A stretch of 64,000 nucleotides of DNA from Gammaproteobacteria bacterium (lineage in GTDB: Bacteria; Pseudomonadota; Gammaproteobacteria; Steroidobacterales; GCA-2729495): positions 1,178,001-1,242,000 of the forward strand of contig CP054183.1 of NCBI GenBank assembly GCA_015709695.1. Reading direction: 5' to 3'. Each line of letters opens with the position of its first letter. Within the stretch, counting starts at the first letter, position 1. Shown here piece after piece: positions 1 to 8,978 of the stretch. The notes under the pieces were generated by a model, which did not search any database, was not told the DNA's origin, and worked only from the letters and a program-made list of their open reading frames with translations. Made by a program: the position numbers and the translations under genes.

Positions 1-851
1 TCTTCGCCGGTGACGCCAACTGGCAGAAGGTGCCGACTCCTTCCGGGGACCTTTACGCATGGGACGCCGGGTCGACCTACGTGCAGCACCCTCCGTACTT
101 TACCGACATGTCACGCAAGCCACAGGCCGTGGGTGACATCAGGGGCGCGCGAGCACTTGCCGTGCTGGGAGACTCGGTGACGACCGACCACATCTCGCCG
201 GCAGGCTCGATCGCCGTCGACAGCCCGGCCGGGCGATACCTGGTGGAACACGGCGTCAGGCCCACGGACTTCAATTCCTACGGCGCCCGGCGGGGCAACC
301 ACGAGGTCATGATGCGTGGCACATTCGCCAACATCCGCCTGCGAAACATGCTGGTGCCGGGCGTGGAAGGCGGTGTCACCCTGCACCTCCCCGACAATGC
401 GCAAATGAGCATCTACGATGCGTCCATGCGCTACCAGGGCGAGGGAGTGCCGCTGGTGATCCTGGCGGGCAAGGAGTACGGCAGCGGCTCCTCCCGTGAC
501 TGGGCCGCCAAGGGCACGATGCTGCTTGGCGTGAAGGCAGTGATCGCCGAGAGCTACGAGCGCATTCATCGCTCTAACCTGATCGGCATGGGCATCCTGC
601 CGCTGCAGTTCGTCAACGGGCAGAACGCACAGGCACTCGGACTCAGCGGCCGCGAGCGCTTCGACATCGAAGGCCTGGACGGCGGTACGGCCCAGGACGT
701 CACCGTGACCGCAACCGGTGACGACGGCAAGGTCACGCGCTTCAAGGCACAGGTGCGCATCGACACGCCGAAGGAGCGTGCCTACTATGCCCATGGCGGC
801 ATCCTGCACTACGTGCTGCGGCAGATCGCGGATTCCACGCCTGCAGCGTGA
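1..851 (+). CDS. acnA: Aconitate hydratase AcnA, C-terminal part (5' end outside window)
   Basis: The reading frame is open from base 3 and gives about 282 residues of the C-terminal part of an AcnA/IRP-type aconitase, which interconverts citrate and isocitrate in the TCA cycle using a [4Fe-4S] cluster. The end of the third domain ([14 protein letters not shown]) is followed by the swivelling domain 4 with [16 protein letters not shown], whose Ser/Arg residues bind substrate in this family. The cluster cysteines would lie upstream, outside the window. The stop overlaps the GTG start of the sirtuin gene by 4 bases (GTGA), so the two are probably translationally coupled. The AcnA rather than AcnB assignment rests on the domain order and on the block around [18 protein letters not shown]. 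Confidence 0.95.
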   Translation, partial: FAGDANWQKVPTPSGDLYAWDAGSTYVQHPPYFTDMSRKPQAVGDIRGARALAVLGDSVTTDHISPAGSIAVDSPAGRYLVEHGVRPTDFNSYGARRGNHEVMMRGTFANIRLRNMLVPGVEGGVTLHLPDNAQMSIYDASMRYQGEGVPLVILAGKEYGSGSSRDWAAKGTMLLGVKAVIAESYERIHRSNLIGMGILPLQFVNGQNAQALGLSGRERFDIEGLDGGTAQDVTVTATGDDGKVTRFKAQVRIDTPKERAYYAHGGILHYVLRQIADSTPAA

Positions 852-1591
852 GTGGCCCAAGCCCGGAAGTCGCGGTCCTGGCGGAAGCGCTGCGTACCTC
901 AGCGCATACCGTCGTGCTGACCGGCGCTGGTGTCTCCGCCGAAAGTGGCATCCCGACCTTCCGTGACCCGTTGGGTGGCCACTGGTCACGCTACCGGGCC
1001 GAGGACCTGGCAACGCCCGAGGCATTCACGCGTGACCCGCAACTGGTCTGGCAATGGTATCAATGGCGCCGCGAGGCGATCCTCGCCTCGCGGCCGAACG
1101 TGGCGCACCAGGCCATTGCCGCATTCGATCGACTGCTACCCCGGCTGACCCTCATCACCCAGAACGTCGATGGCCTGCATCAGCAGGCCGGCAGCCGGGC
1201 TGTCCTTGAACTGCATGGGAATATCCACCGCAACCGCTGCAGCCGCGAGGATCGTACCGCCGACATCGATACCAGGGGAACCACCAAGCCTCCCCGCTGC
1301 CCCTCCTGCGGAGCGCATATCCGGCCCGATGTGGTCTGGTTCGGGGAGCCGCTGCCGGCACGGGTGCTGGCCGCCAGCCAGGCGGCAGCGGCTACCTGCG
1401 ACCTGCTGATCGCCATTGGCACATCTTCGGTGGTGCTGCCTGCCGCGGACCTGATAGCGCTGGCCCGTTCTGCCGGTGCCCGGTTTGCCGAGATCAACCC
1501 GCAGGACACCGTGGTTTCACGCCAGGCCGATATTACCCTGCGCATGACGGCGGGACAGGCATTGCCGGCAGTCATGGCGGAGCTGGGCTGA
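848..1591 (+). CDS. Sir2-family NAD-dependent protein deacylase
   Basis: A 247-residue sirtuin that would remove acyl groups from protein lysines while consuming NAD. Seen in order: the NAD-binding [15 protein letters not shown] near residues 27-41, the TQNVDGLH loop, the ELHG segment carrying the catalytic His, a zinc-ribbon region, VVWFGE, and the late Rossmann motif IGTSSVV. The ribbon has CxxC at its second half (CPSC), but its first half reads C-S-R-E, so only three of the usual four zinc cysteines are present. The GTG start overlaps the acnA stop; there is no clear Shine-Dalgarno, as expected for a coupled gene. Closest named relative is CobB/NpdA. Acyl preference cannot be read from the sequence. 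Confidence 0.88.
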   Translation: MSGPSPEVAVLAEALRTSAHTVVLTGAGVSAESGIPTFRDPLGGHWSRYRAEDLATPEAFTRDPQLVWQWYQWRREAILASRPNVAHQAIAAFDRLLPRLTLITQNVDGLHQQAGSRAVLELHGNIHRNRCSREDRTADIDTRGTTKPPRCPSCGAHIRPDVVWFGEPLPARVLAASQAAAATCDLLIAIGTSSVVLPAADLIALARSAGARFAEINPQDTVVSRQADITLRMTAGQALPAVMAELG

Positions 1592-1604
1592 AGCCGCCTG
1601 CGCC

Positions 1605-2426
1605 ATGACGGGCCTCATCGATATCGGTGCCAACCTGACCCACGATGCGTTCGATCACGACCGGGGCGAGGTCCTTGCCCGGGCCGCCGCCGCCGGTGTG
1701 CCCCGCATGATCATCACCGGCAGCACAGCCGGATGCAGCCGCCAGGCACTCTCCCTGGCCCGCAGTTCGCCTGGCCGCCTGTTCGCCACGGCAGGCGTCC
1801 ATCCGCACCATGCCGTGGAGTTCGGACCGGACACGGCAACCGAGCTCGTCGAAATCGCCACGCATCCGGAAGTGGTGGCCGTGGGTGAATGCGGCCTGGA
1901 TTACTTCCGCGATCTCTCGCCACGCGCAGCCCAGCAGCATGCATTCGCCAGGCAGCTTGGACTGGCAGCCGCCATCGGCAAGCCGGTCTTCCTACACCAG
2001 CGCGATGCCCATGGCGACTTCCTCGCCATCCTGAGGGAGCACATCGACGACCTGCCGGGCGGAGTGGCCCATTGCTTTACCGGCACACGTGAGCAGATGG
2101 AGGCCTATCTGGATCTCGGTCTTTACATCGGCATTACCGGCTGGATCTGCGACGACAGCCGCGGGGAAAGCCTGCGGCATACGGTGGCAGCACTGCCCAT
2201 GGACCGGGTGATGATCGAAACCGATGCGCCTTACCTGCTGCCCCGTTCGCTGGCGAAGGGCTCGCGCAACCGCCGCAACGAGCCTGCCAACCTGCCGGTG
2301 GTGCTGGCCGCGGCAGCGCGGTGCATGGGTGTCGATCCGGAATCCCTGGCAGCGGCCACAACCCGGAATACCGAGTGCCTCTTCCGCCTGCCGCCGCTGT
2401 CAGGCGGACTCAGCGTGATGAGCTGA
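1605..2426 (+). CDS. tatD: TatD-type metal-dependent deoxyribonuclease
   Basis: A 273-residue TIM-barrel hydrolase of the TatD family, which acts as a 3'-5' exonuclease and DNase. It begins MTGLIDIGANLT, the N-terminus typical of true TatD (the YcfH/YjjV paralogues have an HxH there). Metal and active-site blocks follow: AGVHPHH, VGECGLDYFRD, VFLHQRDAH, HCFTGT and IETDAPYLLPR. Length matches the E. coli protein (about 260). It lies 13 bases after the sirtuin gene, probably in the same transcript, and its 3' end overlaps the convergent NERD-like gene by 17 bases. Confidence 0.93.
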   Translation: MTGLIDIGANLTHDAFDHDRGEVLARAAAAGVPRMIITGSTAGCSRQALSLARSSPGRLFATAGVHPHHAVEFGPDTATELVEIATHPEVVAVGECGLDYFRDLSPRAAQQHAFARQLGLAAAIGKPVFLHQRDAHGDFLAILREHIDDLPGGVAHCFTGTREQMEAYLDLGLYIGITGWICDDSRGESLRHTVAALPMDRVMIETDAPYLLPRSLAKGSRNRRNEPANLPVVLAAAARCMGVDPESLAAATTRNTECLFRLPPLSGGLSVMS

Positions 2427-2997
2427 CCGCTTCCCGGCGCAGCCGGCGCCACGCTTCAGCAAGGACATCGGCTGCAGGCGCACCAGCCGCATCGGTGGCG
2501 CCGCCCAGTTCAGCCAGCAAGCCGTCCAGCAGCGCCACATTGGGCGGAAAGCCCTTGCTGAAAATGGCGCCAGGCTTGAAAACGACCACACCGCGCACCG
2601 GCACGTCCGGCAACAGGCGCCGGACTGCAGCCATCCGGTCGTAGAGCGCCGGAAGGGGATTCGCAAAGGTGTAGCGCTGGTTGCGCGCCAGCACCGTCCA
2701 CTCGTGCATGCTTTCGCTGCCGAAAACATGACCTGCGGCCTCGCGCAAGTCCACAACCACGATCCCCTGCCGGGTCAGCACGATATGCTCCAGGTGGATC
2801 TGTCCGCCTTCCACATGGGGGATCAGTACTCCAGACAGCAGGTCTTCGCCCACCCGTCGCAACCGTGCTGGAATACTGCCGCTGCGCTGGCGTCGCGCAT
2901 ACCACCATGCCACGGCAGCGACGCCGGCGACGCCAAACACCGCAACTCCGGCTAGCAGTGGCCACCGGCCGGCGACGCTTGGTCCGCTCTCAGGCAC
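2410..2997 (-). CDS. Membrane-anchored NERD-like (nuclease-related domain) protein
   Basis: A 195-residue protein from a GTG start that overlaps the thrC stop by 8 bases; the open frame continues upstream only as an antisense-like extension inside thrC. Residues about 12-30 form one hydrophobic membrane segment (LLAGVAVFGVAGVAAVAWW), followed by a basic RRQR stretch and then a domain resembling NERD: RVGEDLL, LEHIVLTRQGIVVVDLREAAGHVFG and a conserved NP. Typical NERD proteins read IDH...ETK at the predicted catalytic positions; here these are LEH and DLR, so nuclease activity is doubtful. The overlap implies co-transcription with thrA-thrC, though no threonine role is apparent. Family call is from pattern only. 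Confidence 0.6.
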   Translation of the reverse strand: MPESGPSVAGRWPLLAGVAVFGVAGVAAVAWWYARRQRSGSIPARLRRVGEDLLSGVLIPHVEGGQIHLEHIVLTRQGIVVVDLREAAGHVFGSESMHEWTVLARNQRYTFANPLPALYDRMAAVRRLLPDVPVRGVVVFKPGAIFSKGFPPNVALLDGLLAELGGATDAAGAPAADVLAEAWRRLRREAVSSSR

Positions 2998-4306
2998 GTG
3001 CCGCCCTGTTCTCCAGCCTGGCTGCAAGCTCTCCCAGATCGGGCCGGATCGTCTCGAAGCGCGACGGCAGGCGAAGCAGCCTCGCCAACTCCGCCGGGGG
3101 CTCGATCGTGATGCCAAGCAGCGGTTCGACGATGGTGTCGAACTTGGCCGGATGCGCGGTTGCGACCACGACCCAGTGCCGATGGGCGCGCTCGCTTGCC
3201 GGCAGGTGGCGATATGCAAAGAGGCCGGTAGCGGTATGGGGGCAGAAAATCGAGCCATTGCGACGGTACTCATCACGGATCGTCGCGCGGATCTCGTCAT
3301 CGGATACCGCAACGGCACTCACCTCGTCGCGAACACGGGCGGGGTCATCACCGCACAGGTTCCTGAGCCTTTCCATATTGCTCGGGTTGCCGACATCCAT
3401 GGCCGAAGCAAGCGTCGCCACCGTTGGTCGCGGCAGCCACTGGCCGGTCGCGAGGTAGTCCTCGACAGTCGTATTGGCATTGGTCGCCAGCACGATTCGA
3501 TCGATTGGCAGCCCGGCATGCCGGGCCCACACGCAGGCAAAGGCATTGCCAAGGTTGCCTGTCGGAATCACGAAACTGGTACGTTCGCCCGTCTGCCGGT
3601 AGTGATCCAGGCTTGTCCTGGCGTAGTAGGCTGCCTGCGGCAGGAGCCTGCCGACGTTGATGCTGTTGGCCGAGCACAGGCTGTGCGCTGACGCCAGCAC
3701 CGGATCTGAAAATGCCGCCTTGACGAGCTGCTGGCAATCGTCGAACTCGCCCCTGACCGCCAGCGATGTGACGTTGTCGCCCCAGCAGGTCAGCTGGTGC
3801 TGCTGTCGCGGTGAGACACGGCCATCCGGGAACAGCACGACGACCTGCAGCCCCGGCCTGCCGTGGAATGCAGCAGCCACTGCGCCACCCGTGTCCCCGG
3901 ATGTGGCCACCAGGATGGTGACCGGCGGCCGCGCGTAACGGGCGTCTGCCAGGATGCGGGCCATGGCGACAGCGAGAAATCGGGCCCCCACGTCCTTGAA
4001 GGCGGCCGTTGGCCCATGAAAAAGCTCCAGCACTGCCAGCCCGGATTCCACCGGACGCACCGGAACCGGGAAATCCAGCGCTTCGCGGCAGATGGCCGCC
4101 AGGGGCTCCTCCAGGCTCGAGGAAGCGACGAACGGCCGGAGGAAACGCGCGGCCATCCCGGCAAACGTATCGCATCCGGCAAAATCTGCAGGCGCCAGCG
4201 CCGGCAACGAGCACGGCATATAGAGGCCACCGTCGGCCGCGGTACCGCTCATGATGGCCTGCTCGATCGGCACGGCCGGCCCGCCGCGTGTGCTCCGGTA
4301 CTCCAT
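2990..4306 (-). CDS. thrC: Threonine synthase
   Basis: A 438-residue PLP enzyme that converts O-phosphohomoserine to threonine, the last step of the pathway. The N-terminus MEYRSTRG and GLYMP belong to the bacterial ThrC group; the PLP-binding lysine lies in HGPTAAFKDVGA, the phosphate-binding glycine region in ATSGDTGGAVA, and the C-terminal domain contains NLGNAFA and the PTVATLASAMDVGNPSN segment. It starts 11 bases after the fused thrA gene. In E. coli thrB (homoserine kinase, which makes the substrate) sits between thrA and thrC; here it is absent from the operon. Confidence 0.96.
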   Translation of the reverse strand: MEYRSTRGGPAVPIEQAIMSGTAADGGLYMPCSLPALAPADFAGCDTFAGMAARFLRPFVASSSLEEPLAAICREALDFPVPVRPVESGLAVLELFHGPTAAFKDVGARFLAVAMARILADARYARPPVTILVATSGDTGGAVAAAFHGRPGLQVVVLFPDGRVSPRQQHQLTCWGDNVTSLAVRGEFDDCQQLVKAAFSDPVLASAHSLCSANSINVGRLLPQAAYYARTSLDHYRQTGERTSFVIPTGNLGNAFACVWARHAGLPIDRIVLATNANTTVEDYLATGQWLPRPTVATLASAMDVGNPSNMERLRNLCGDDPARVRDEVSAVAVSDDEIRATIRDEYRRNGSIFCPHTATGLFAYRHLPASERAHRHWVVVATAHPAKFDTIVEPLLGITIEPPAELARLLRLPSRFETIRPDLGELAARLENRAARA

Positions 4307-4317
4307 GATGCGAGCCG

Positions 4318-6810
4318 CTAGCGTGCCGGCCCGAGGTACGACGCCAGGCGGAGCAGGTCGGCGAAGACGCCGGCGGCGGTCACGGCCGGCCCTGCCCCGG
4401 GACCCTGGACAACGAGAGGATTGGCGCTGTAGCGACGCGATTCATAGCGGACGATATTGTCGGTCAGGTTCATGTGCGCAAACGGGTGGTCGGCTGCCAG
4501 GGCCTCGAGCCGTACTGTAGCGCCGTCCTTGCGGCTCAGGCGCCCGACATAACGCAGCACCTTGCCCTCACCCCGTGCCTCCTGCAGCCGTGCCAGCATT
4601 CTGGCGTCGTGCTGCGGCAGCGCATCCAGGAACTGCTCGATTGTCAGGCCCGACAAGCCCGTCGGCACCAGGGTCTCCACGGCGATGTCCTTCATCTCCA
4701 GCCGCAAGCCCATCTCGCGGCCGAGGATGATCAGCTTGCGGGCAAAATCCATTCCGGACAGGTCATCGCGCGGATCCGGTTCCGTATAGCCCTTGTCGCG
4801 AGCCTCCCGCACGATCGACGAGAACGGCCGCTGCCCGTCGAAGACATTGAAAAGGTATGCCAGCGTTCCGGACAGGATTCCCTCGATGCTGAGGATCTCG
4901 TCTCCGGTTTGCTTCAGGTCGCGAAGGGTGCCGATGACCGGCAACGCAGCGCCAACGGTTGTCTCGTAGAGAAAGTGCGTCTTGTGCCGGCGGCACTCGT
5001 GCTGAAGGGCATCGTAACTGGCGAGGGTGCCGCTGTGGGCCTTCTTGTTGGGGGTGGCCACATGGATTCCCGCCCGGAACCAGTCCAGGTAGCGGTTGGC
5101 CACTTCCTGGCTGGCGCTGCAATCCACCATTGCCGCATGGGGAATGTGATCTGCCTGCACATGCCGCACGAACCGCCCCCAATCTAGCGGCTCGGTGCCA
5201 CGCTCCAGCACCTCGCGCCAGTGCCTGAGGTCGATGGCGCGGTCAGCAAGCAGCATGCTGCCAGACGTGGCGATGGCGCGTACCCGCAGGTCGAGGCCGA
5301 ATTCCCGGCGCAGTTGCTCGCCCTGCTCGGCCATCTGGTCCAGCAGGGTCGCACCGACATTGCCCGGCCCGATCAGGCCAATGGAAATGGTCTTGGCCGA
5401 CAGGTAGAAGCCCGAGTGGGTCGCCCGCAAGGCACGCGTCGCATCGCGCTTGTCGATGACCGCCGAAATATTGCGCTCCGACGAGCCCTGGGCGATGGCA
5501 CGAACACTTATCCCGGCATCGCCGAGCGTACCAAAGAACTTGGCGGCAATGCCTGGCAAGCCCGCCATGCCGTCACCGACCACGGCAATGATGCTGCAAT
5601 CCGTCTTCACGTCGACGCTCTGGATCTGCCCCTGCTGGATCTCCAGGGTGAATGCCTGTCGTACGACTTCTGCCACCCGTACGGCATGCCTGGAGGGCAC
5701 GGCAAAGCAGATCGAATGCTCGGAGCTGGCCTGGGAAATCAGGATGACGGAGATGCCGGCGCTGCGCAGGGCGCCAAATAGCCGGTCAGCGGTACCGGGC
5801 ACACCGATCATCCCAGTCCCTTCCAGATTGACCAGTGCAACATCGTCCACGGACGTGACGCCCTTGATCTGTTCCTGGTGCTGGCCAGTCGTCGGCCCGA
5901 TACGGGACCCGGGAGCTCCGGGATTGAAGGTGTTCTTGATGAAGATCGGAATCGAACGCTGGACCGCCGGCGCCATGGTCTGCGGGTGTATCACCTTGGC
6001 GCCGAAATACGCGAGCTCCATTGCCTCACTGTAGGAAAGGTCACGGATGATGGCCGCCTCCGGCACCCGGTTCGGATCCGCGCTCATCACGCCGTCGACA
6101 TCGGTCCAGATGATGATCTCGCGGGCTTCCACCAGCGCGCCGATGATCGAAGCCGAAAAGTCGCTGCCATTTCGGCCGAGAGTCGTATAGAGGCCGGACT
6201 TGTCCGAAGCGATAAAGCCCGTCACCACAGCGATACCTTCCGACATCTCGCCCAGCCACCGACGAGCCCTCTGCCGCGACTCCTCCCACTGCACTGCGGG
6301 CCCAAGGTCTCCATGCTCGATCACGATGACCTGCCGGGCGTCGACCCAGCGGACCGGGCGGTTGGCTCCGGACTGGCGGCAGCGTTCGCTCAGGTATGCA
6401 GCCAGCAGCCGGGATGACCAGAGTTCCCCAAAGCCCGCGATCAGGTCCCGGCTGCGCTCGGCAGCCGACCGCACCAGTGATATCGCATGCAGGACATCCC
6501 GGGCATCCGCCAGATCCGCTTCGAAGCTGCCGAGCAGTGGTGCTTGCAGGGACTGCGGCAACAGGGCATGGACAGCGCCACGGTAACGCGTTGCCAGCGC
6601 ATCCAGACCGGGCGCAATGGTGTCCGGGGACTTCTCGGCTCCGGCCACCAGCGACAGCAGGGCGTCGGTCATCTTTGCCATGGCGGAGACGACCACCGCC
6701 TGGCGCGGTGCCTTCTCCGCCAGCAGGATGTCAGCAACGCGGCGAAAGCATTCGGCATCAGCCACGCTGCTGCCGCCAAACTTGTGTACCAGCCACCTGT
6801 TGTCAGCCAT
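4318..6810 (-). CDS. thrA: Bifunctional aspartokinase / homoserine dehydrogenase I
   Basis: An 830-residue fusion (E. coli ThrA 820) catalysing the first and third steps from aspartate to threonine. The N-terminal kinase shows KFGGSSV, the FGELWSSRLLAAYL helix region, VTGFIAS and GRNGSDFSA. Two ACT regulatory modules follow around residues 310-470, where threonine normally inhibits. The homoserine dehydrogenase part starts with the Rossmann GPGNVGATLLDQM and contains ATPNKKA, ETTVGAALPVIG and GILSGTLAYLFN. Start chosen at the ATG giving MADNRWLVHKFGG; an in-frame ATG 9 bases upstream is possible. The longer open frame upstream is non-homologous. A possible -10 TATGAT lies at 6880-6885 without a good -35. 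No leader peptide rich in Thr/Ile codons was recognised. Confidence 0.96.
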   Translation of the reverse strand: MADNRWLVHKFGGSSVADAECFRRVADILLAEKAPRQAVVVSAMAKMTDALLSLVAGAEKSPDTIAPGLDALATRYRGAVHALLPQSLQAPLLGSFEADLADARDVLHAISLVRSAAERSRDLIAGFGELWSSRLLAAYLSERCRQSGANRPVRWVDARQVIVIEHGDLGPAVQWEESRQRARRWLGEMSEGIAVVTGFIASDKSGLYTTLGRNGSDFSASIIGALVEAREIIIWTDVDGVMSADPNRVPEAAIIRDLSYSEAMELAYFGAKVIHPQTMAPAVQRSIPIFIKNTFNPGAPGSRIGPTTGQHQEQIKGVTSVDDVALVNLEGTGMIGVPGTADRLFGALRSAGISVILISQASSEHSICFAVPSRHAVRVAEVVRQAFTLEIQQGQIQSVDVKTDCSIIAVVGDGMAGLPGIAAKFFGTLGDAGISVRAIAQGSSERNISAVIDKRDATRALRATHSGFYLSAKTISIGLIGPGNVGATLLDQMAEQGEQLRREFGLDLRVRAIATSGSMLLADRAIDLRHWREVLERGTEPLDWGRFVRHVQADHIPHAAMVDCSASQEVANRYLDWFRAGIHVATPNKKAHSGTLASYDALQHECRRHKTHFLYETTVGAALPVIGTLRDLKQTGDEILSIEGILSGTLAYLFNVFDGQRPFSSIVREARDKGYTEPDPRDDLSGMDFARKLIILGREMGLRLEMKDIAVETLVPTGLSGLTIEQFLDALPQHDARMLARLQEARGEGKVLRYVGRLSRKDGATVRLEALAADHPFAHMNLTDNIVRYESRRYSANPLVVQGPGAGPAVTAAGVFADLLRLASYLGPAR

Positions 6811-6984
6811 GTCGATCATCCCGGGTGCATTCCGGCCAGCTGCCGGCAGACCCGCCCGCGGGTCCGCGCAAAGCGCGTAATCATAACCGGTTCGCACCGG
6901 CGGGAACACGCGCAAGGCGTTGCAAACCCGTCATTTCCTGCCAGACTAGCTCGCGGGTACCCGGCGGCAGAACCAGTCTTCAAA

Positions 6985-7992
6985 ATGCCCAGGATCTTCG
7001 TGGCAGGGGGCGACAGCCCGCAGGATCGCAACGACGTCGAGAAGTCGGTGGTCCATCCGGTCGACCGGCAGACCGTCATCCGTAATTTCAGCGACTCCAC
7101 TTATCCGGAGTTGATCGAAATCGAGCGGCACGGGCATGGTTTCTTCGCCTGGGGTCTGCCACCCCGGGAGAACCACGTCGAGAACTGGTTCCTCATGGGC
7201 AAGGGCGATTTCGTACTCATGGGACACAAGGGAGCCTTCCGGCATTACTCCAAGGTGCTCGGTCGATACCACAACGAGCGGGCAGCCCGGGCCATCTGGG
7301 GCGAGGATGTGTCTGCCGAAAACTTGCGACAGTACCTCTTCTTCATCAGCGAGCCCATTCCGCTGGGGCAACCCTACACCGCTCTTGCCGACTACCTGCC
7401 GCAGGCATTCGGCGAGTTCGAGCGGATCGAGGATGCGGTGGTCCAGCGCATGGAGGCGGATTTTGGCTCGGTTGAACGGTTCGTCCGGCAGCGATTGCTG
7501 ACGAGCAGTGCAGGCGGGCCCATGCTCGATATAAGCGGAATGATCCAGCTGTCCGAACGGGAACTGGCGCGTCTGCAGGCGTTCGACCCGGACAACGGCA
7601 AGACAGGCCGCAATCAGGTCATCGAGAACATCCTCCGCCGCCGCGGCCATCCAGCATTCCGTCAGCAGTTGCTGGCAGCCTACGAGTATCGCTGTGCCAT
7701 CACGAACTCCAACGCGCTGGACACGCTGGAGGCAACCTATATCCTCCCTTACCGCGGCAAGTTCACCCATGACCCGTCGAATGGCCTGCTGCTGCGATCC
7801 GATCTGCACACGTTGTTCGACCTCGGCAAGCTGGCTGTGGATACACGCACCATGACTGCCGTGATGGCCGATAACCTGCTGGATAGCAACTACCGCGTGC
7901 TCGCCGGTCGGCCTTTGCGATTCCCGTCCAGCGCGGAATTGCGGCCGAGCACGGAAGCCCTGGATCTTCATCGCCGCCTGGCCGGGCTCTAG
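6985..7992 (+). CDS. HNH-endonuclease-like protein with altered catalytic His and an unassigned N-terminal domain
   Basis: A 335-residue protein; start at the ATG giving MPRIFVAGG, since upstream codons of the frame only mirror thrA. The last 120 residues match the HNH_2 class often found in restriction-like proteins: YRCAITNSNALDTLE, PSNGLLLRSDLHTLFDLGKLAVD. Where the family has A-A-H-I, this protein has A-T-Y-I, so the first (general-base) His is Tyr252, while the Asn and last His remain. Residues about 15-140 form a separate domain rich in aromatic residues (GHGFFAWGLP, WFLMGKGDFVLM, IWGED) that could be a PUA/EVE-like reader; this is inference. It is divergent from thrA, about 175 bases away. 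Confidence 0.72.
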   Translation: MPRIFVAGGDSPQDRNDVEKSVVHPVDRQTVIRNFSDSTYPELIEIERHGHGFFAWGLPPRENHVENWFLMGKGDFVLMGHKGAFRHYSKVLGRYHNERAARAIWGEDVSAENLRQYLFFISEPIPLGQPYTALADYLPQAFGEFERIEDAVVQRMEADFGSVERFVRQRLLTSSAGGPMLDISGMIQLSERELARLQAFDPDNGKTGRNQVIENILRRRGHPAFRQQLLAAYEYRCAITNSNALDTLEATYILPYRGKFTHDPSNGLLLRSDLHTLFDLGKLAVDTRTMTAVMADNLLDSNYRVLAGRPLRFPSSAELRPSTEALDLHRRLAGL

Positions 7993-8120
7993 GGTCAGAC
8001 ATAAACAAATTCATGAAAATAGATAACTATTCTATTGTTTTATCGATATTTCTTATATCCTGCACAATTGGTTGAAATGTTGCCTGTCGTCACGCCACCC
8101 GCCGAAGAGCCAGACCCGCA
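7993..8120. other. AT-rich intergenic spacer between the HNH-like and P-loop genes
   Basis: A short stretch much richer in A/T than its neighbours. It contains a 6-bp inverted repeat AATAGA/TCTATT (8018-8023 and 8031-8036, 7-base loop) followed by TTGTTTTAT, which could act as a weak terminator for the upstream gene or as an operator. No convincing paired -35/-10 was found. The sudden drop in GC is a possible insertion junction. Confidence 0.4.
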
Positions 8121-8975
8121 ATGCAGATGACCCGCGAACAATTCCTGGCGTGGCCACGCAAGGCCATCACCCTGCTCGGCATGTCCGGCGTGGGCAAGAC
8201 CACGCTGGCCAACAAGCTGCCCAAGAGCCATTGGTTCCACTACTCCGGCGATTACCGGATCGGCACCAAGTACCTCGAGGAGCACATTCTCGACAACATC
8301 AAGCAGCAGGCGATGCAGGTCGGTTTCCTGCGCAAACTGCTGCGCAGCGACTCCATCTATATCGCCAGCAATATCTCGGTACACAACCTCGAGCCTATTT
8401 CGACCTTCCTCGGCAAGGTGGGCAAGGCCGAAGCCGAAGGACTGTCACTAGGGGAGTTTCGCCGTCGCCAGAACCTCCATCGCGATGCCGAGCGCGAGGC
8501 AATGAACGATGTCGCCAGGTTCATCCAGAAGGCTCACGACATCTACGGTTACGACCATTTCCTCAATGATGCGGGCGGCAGCATCTGCGAGATTGACGAT
8601 GCCGGCATGTGGAACACGCTGGCGGACCATACGCTGATTTTGTACCTGCGCGCTGGCGAGGAGATGGAGCAGGAGCTCATCCGGCGTGCTCTGGCAAACC
8701 CGAAGCCCCTCTACTACAGCAAGGACTTTTTCGAGCGCCGCCTCGTCGAGTATCTGCAAAGGCACGGCCTGTCCGGGCCCGAACAGATTGAACCTGATCG
8801 TTTCGTGCAATGGATCTTTCCCGAGCTCGTCAAGCATCGCCGGCCGCTCTACCAGCGTTATGCGGACCGCTACGGCTACACGGTGGATGCACAGGACCTG
8901 GGGCGGGTAACCGATGAAATCGGTTTTCTCGAGCTGGTTGCAGGCGCCATTGACCGGAAAGGGCGCGGGTCATGA
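8121..8975 (+). CDS. Orphan P-loop ATPase/kinase-like protein
   Basis: A 284-residue soluble protein of unknown role. The Walker A motif GMSGVGKTT is at residues 20-28, right after a short beta strand (AITLLG), the layout of small nucleotide or shikimate-type kinases. Other visible features: an aromatic HWFHYSGDYRIGTKYL block after the P-loop, NDAGGSICEIDD (a likely Walker B/substrate region near 152-163), and a strand TLILYLRAGEE. The C-terminal half is rich in aromatic and basic residues. ATG at 8121 or the second ATG two codons later are both possible starts. It follows the HNH-like gene on the same strand after an AT-rich gap. Substrate is not predictable from the sequence. Confidence 0.75.
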   Translation: MQMTREQFLAWPRKAITLLGMSGVGKTTLANKLPKSHWFHYSGDYRIGTKYLEEHILDNIKQQAMQVGFLRKLLRSDSIYIASNISVHNLEPISTFLGKVGKAEAEGLSLGEFRRRQNLHRDAEREAMNDVARFIQKAHDIYGYDHFLNDAGGSICEIDDAGMWNTLADHTLILYLRAGEEMEQELIRRALANPKPLYYSKDFFERRLVEYLQRHGLSGPEQIEPDRFVQWIFPELVKHRRPLYQRYADRYGYTVDAQDLGRVTDEIGFLELVAGAIDRKGRGS

Positions 8976-8978
8976 GCT

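Noticed and set aside
6811-6984. Threonine-operon leader peptide and attenuator
   Set aside because: No short frame rich in Thr/Ile codons followed by a U-tailed hairpin is present between the HNH-like gene and thrA.
6985-8975. Integrated prophage or transposon
   Set aside because: No integrase, transposase, flanking direct repeat or disrupted tRNA was seen around this block; only the AT-rich spacer hints at insertion.
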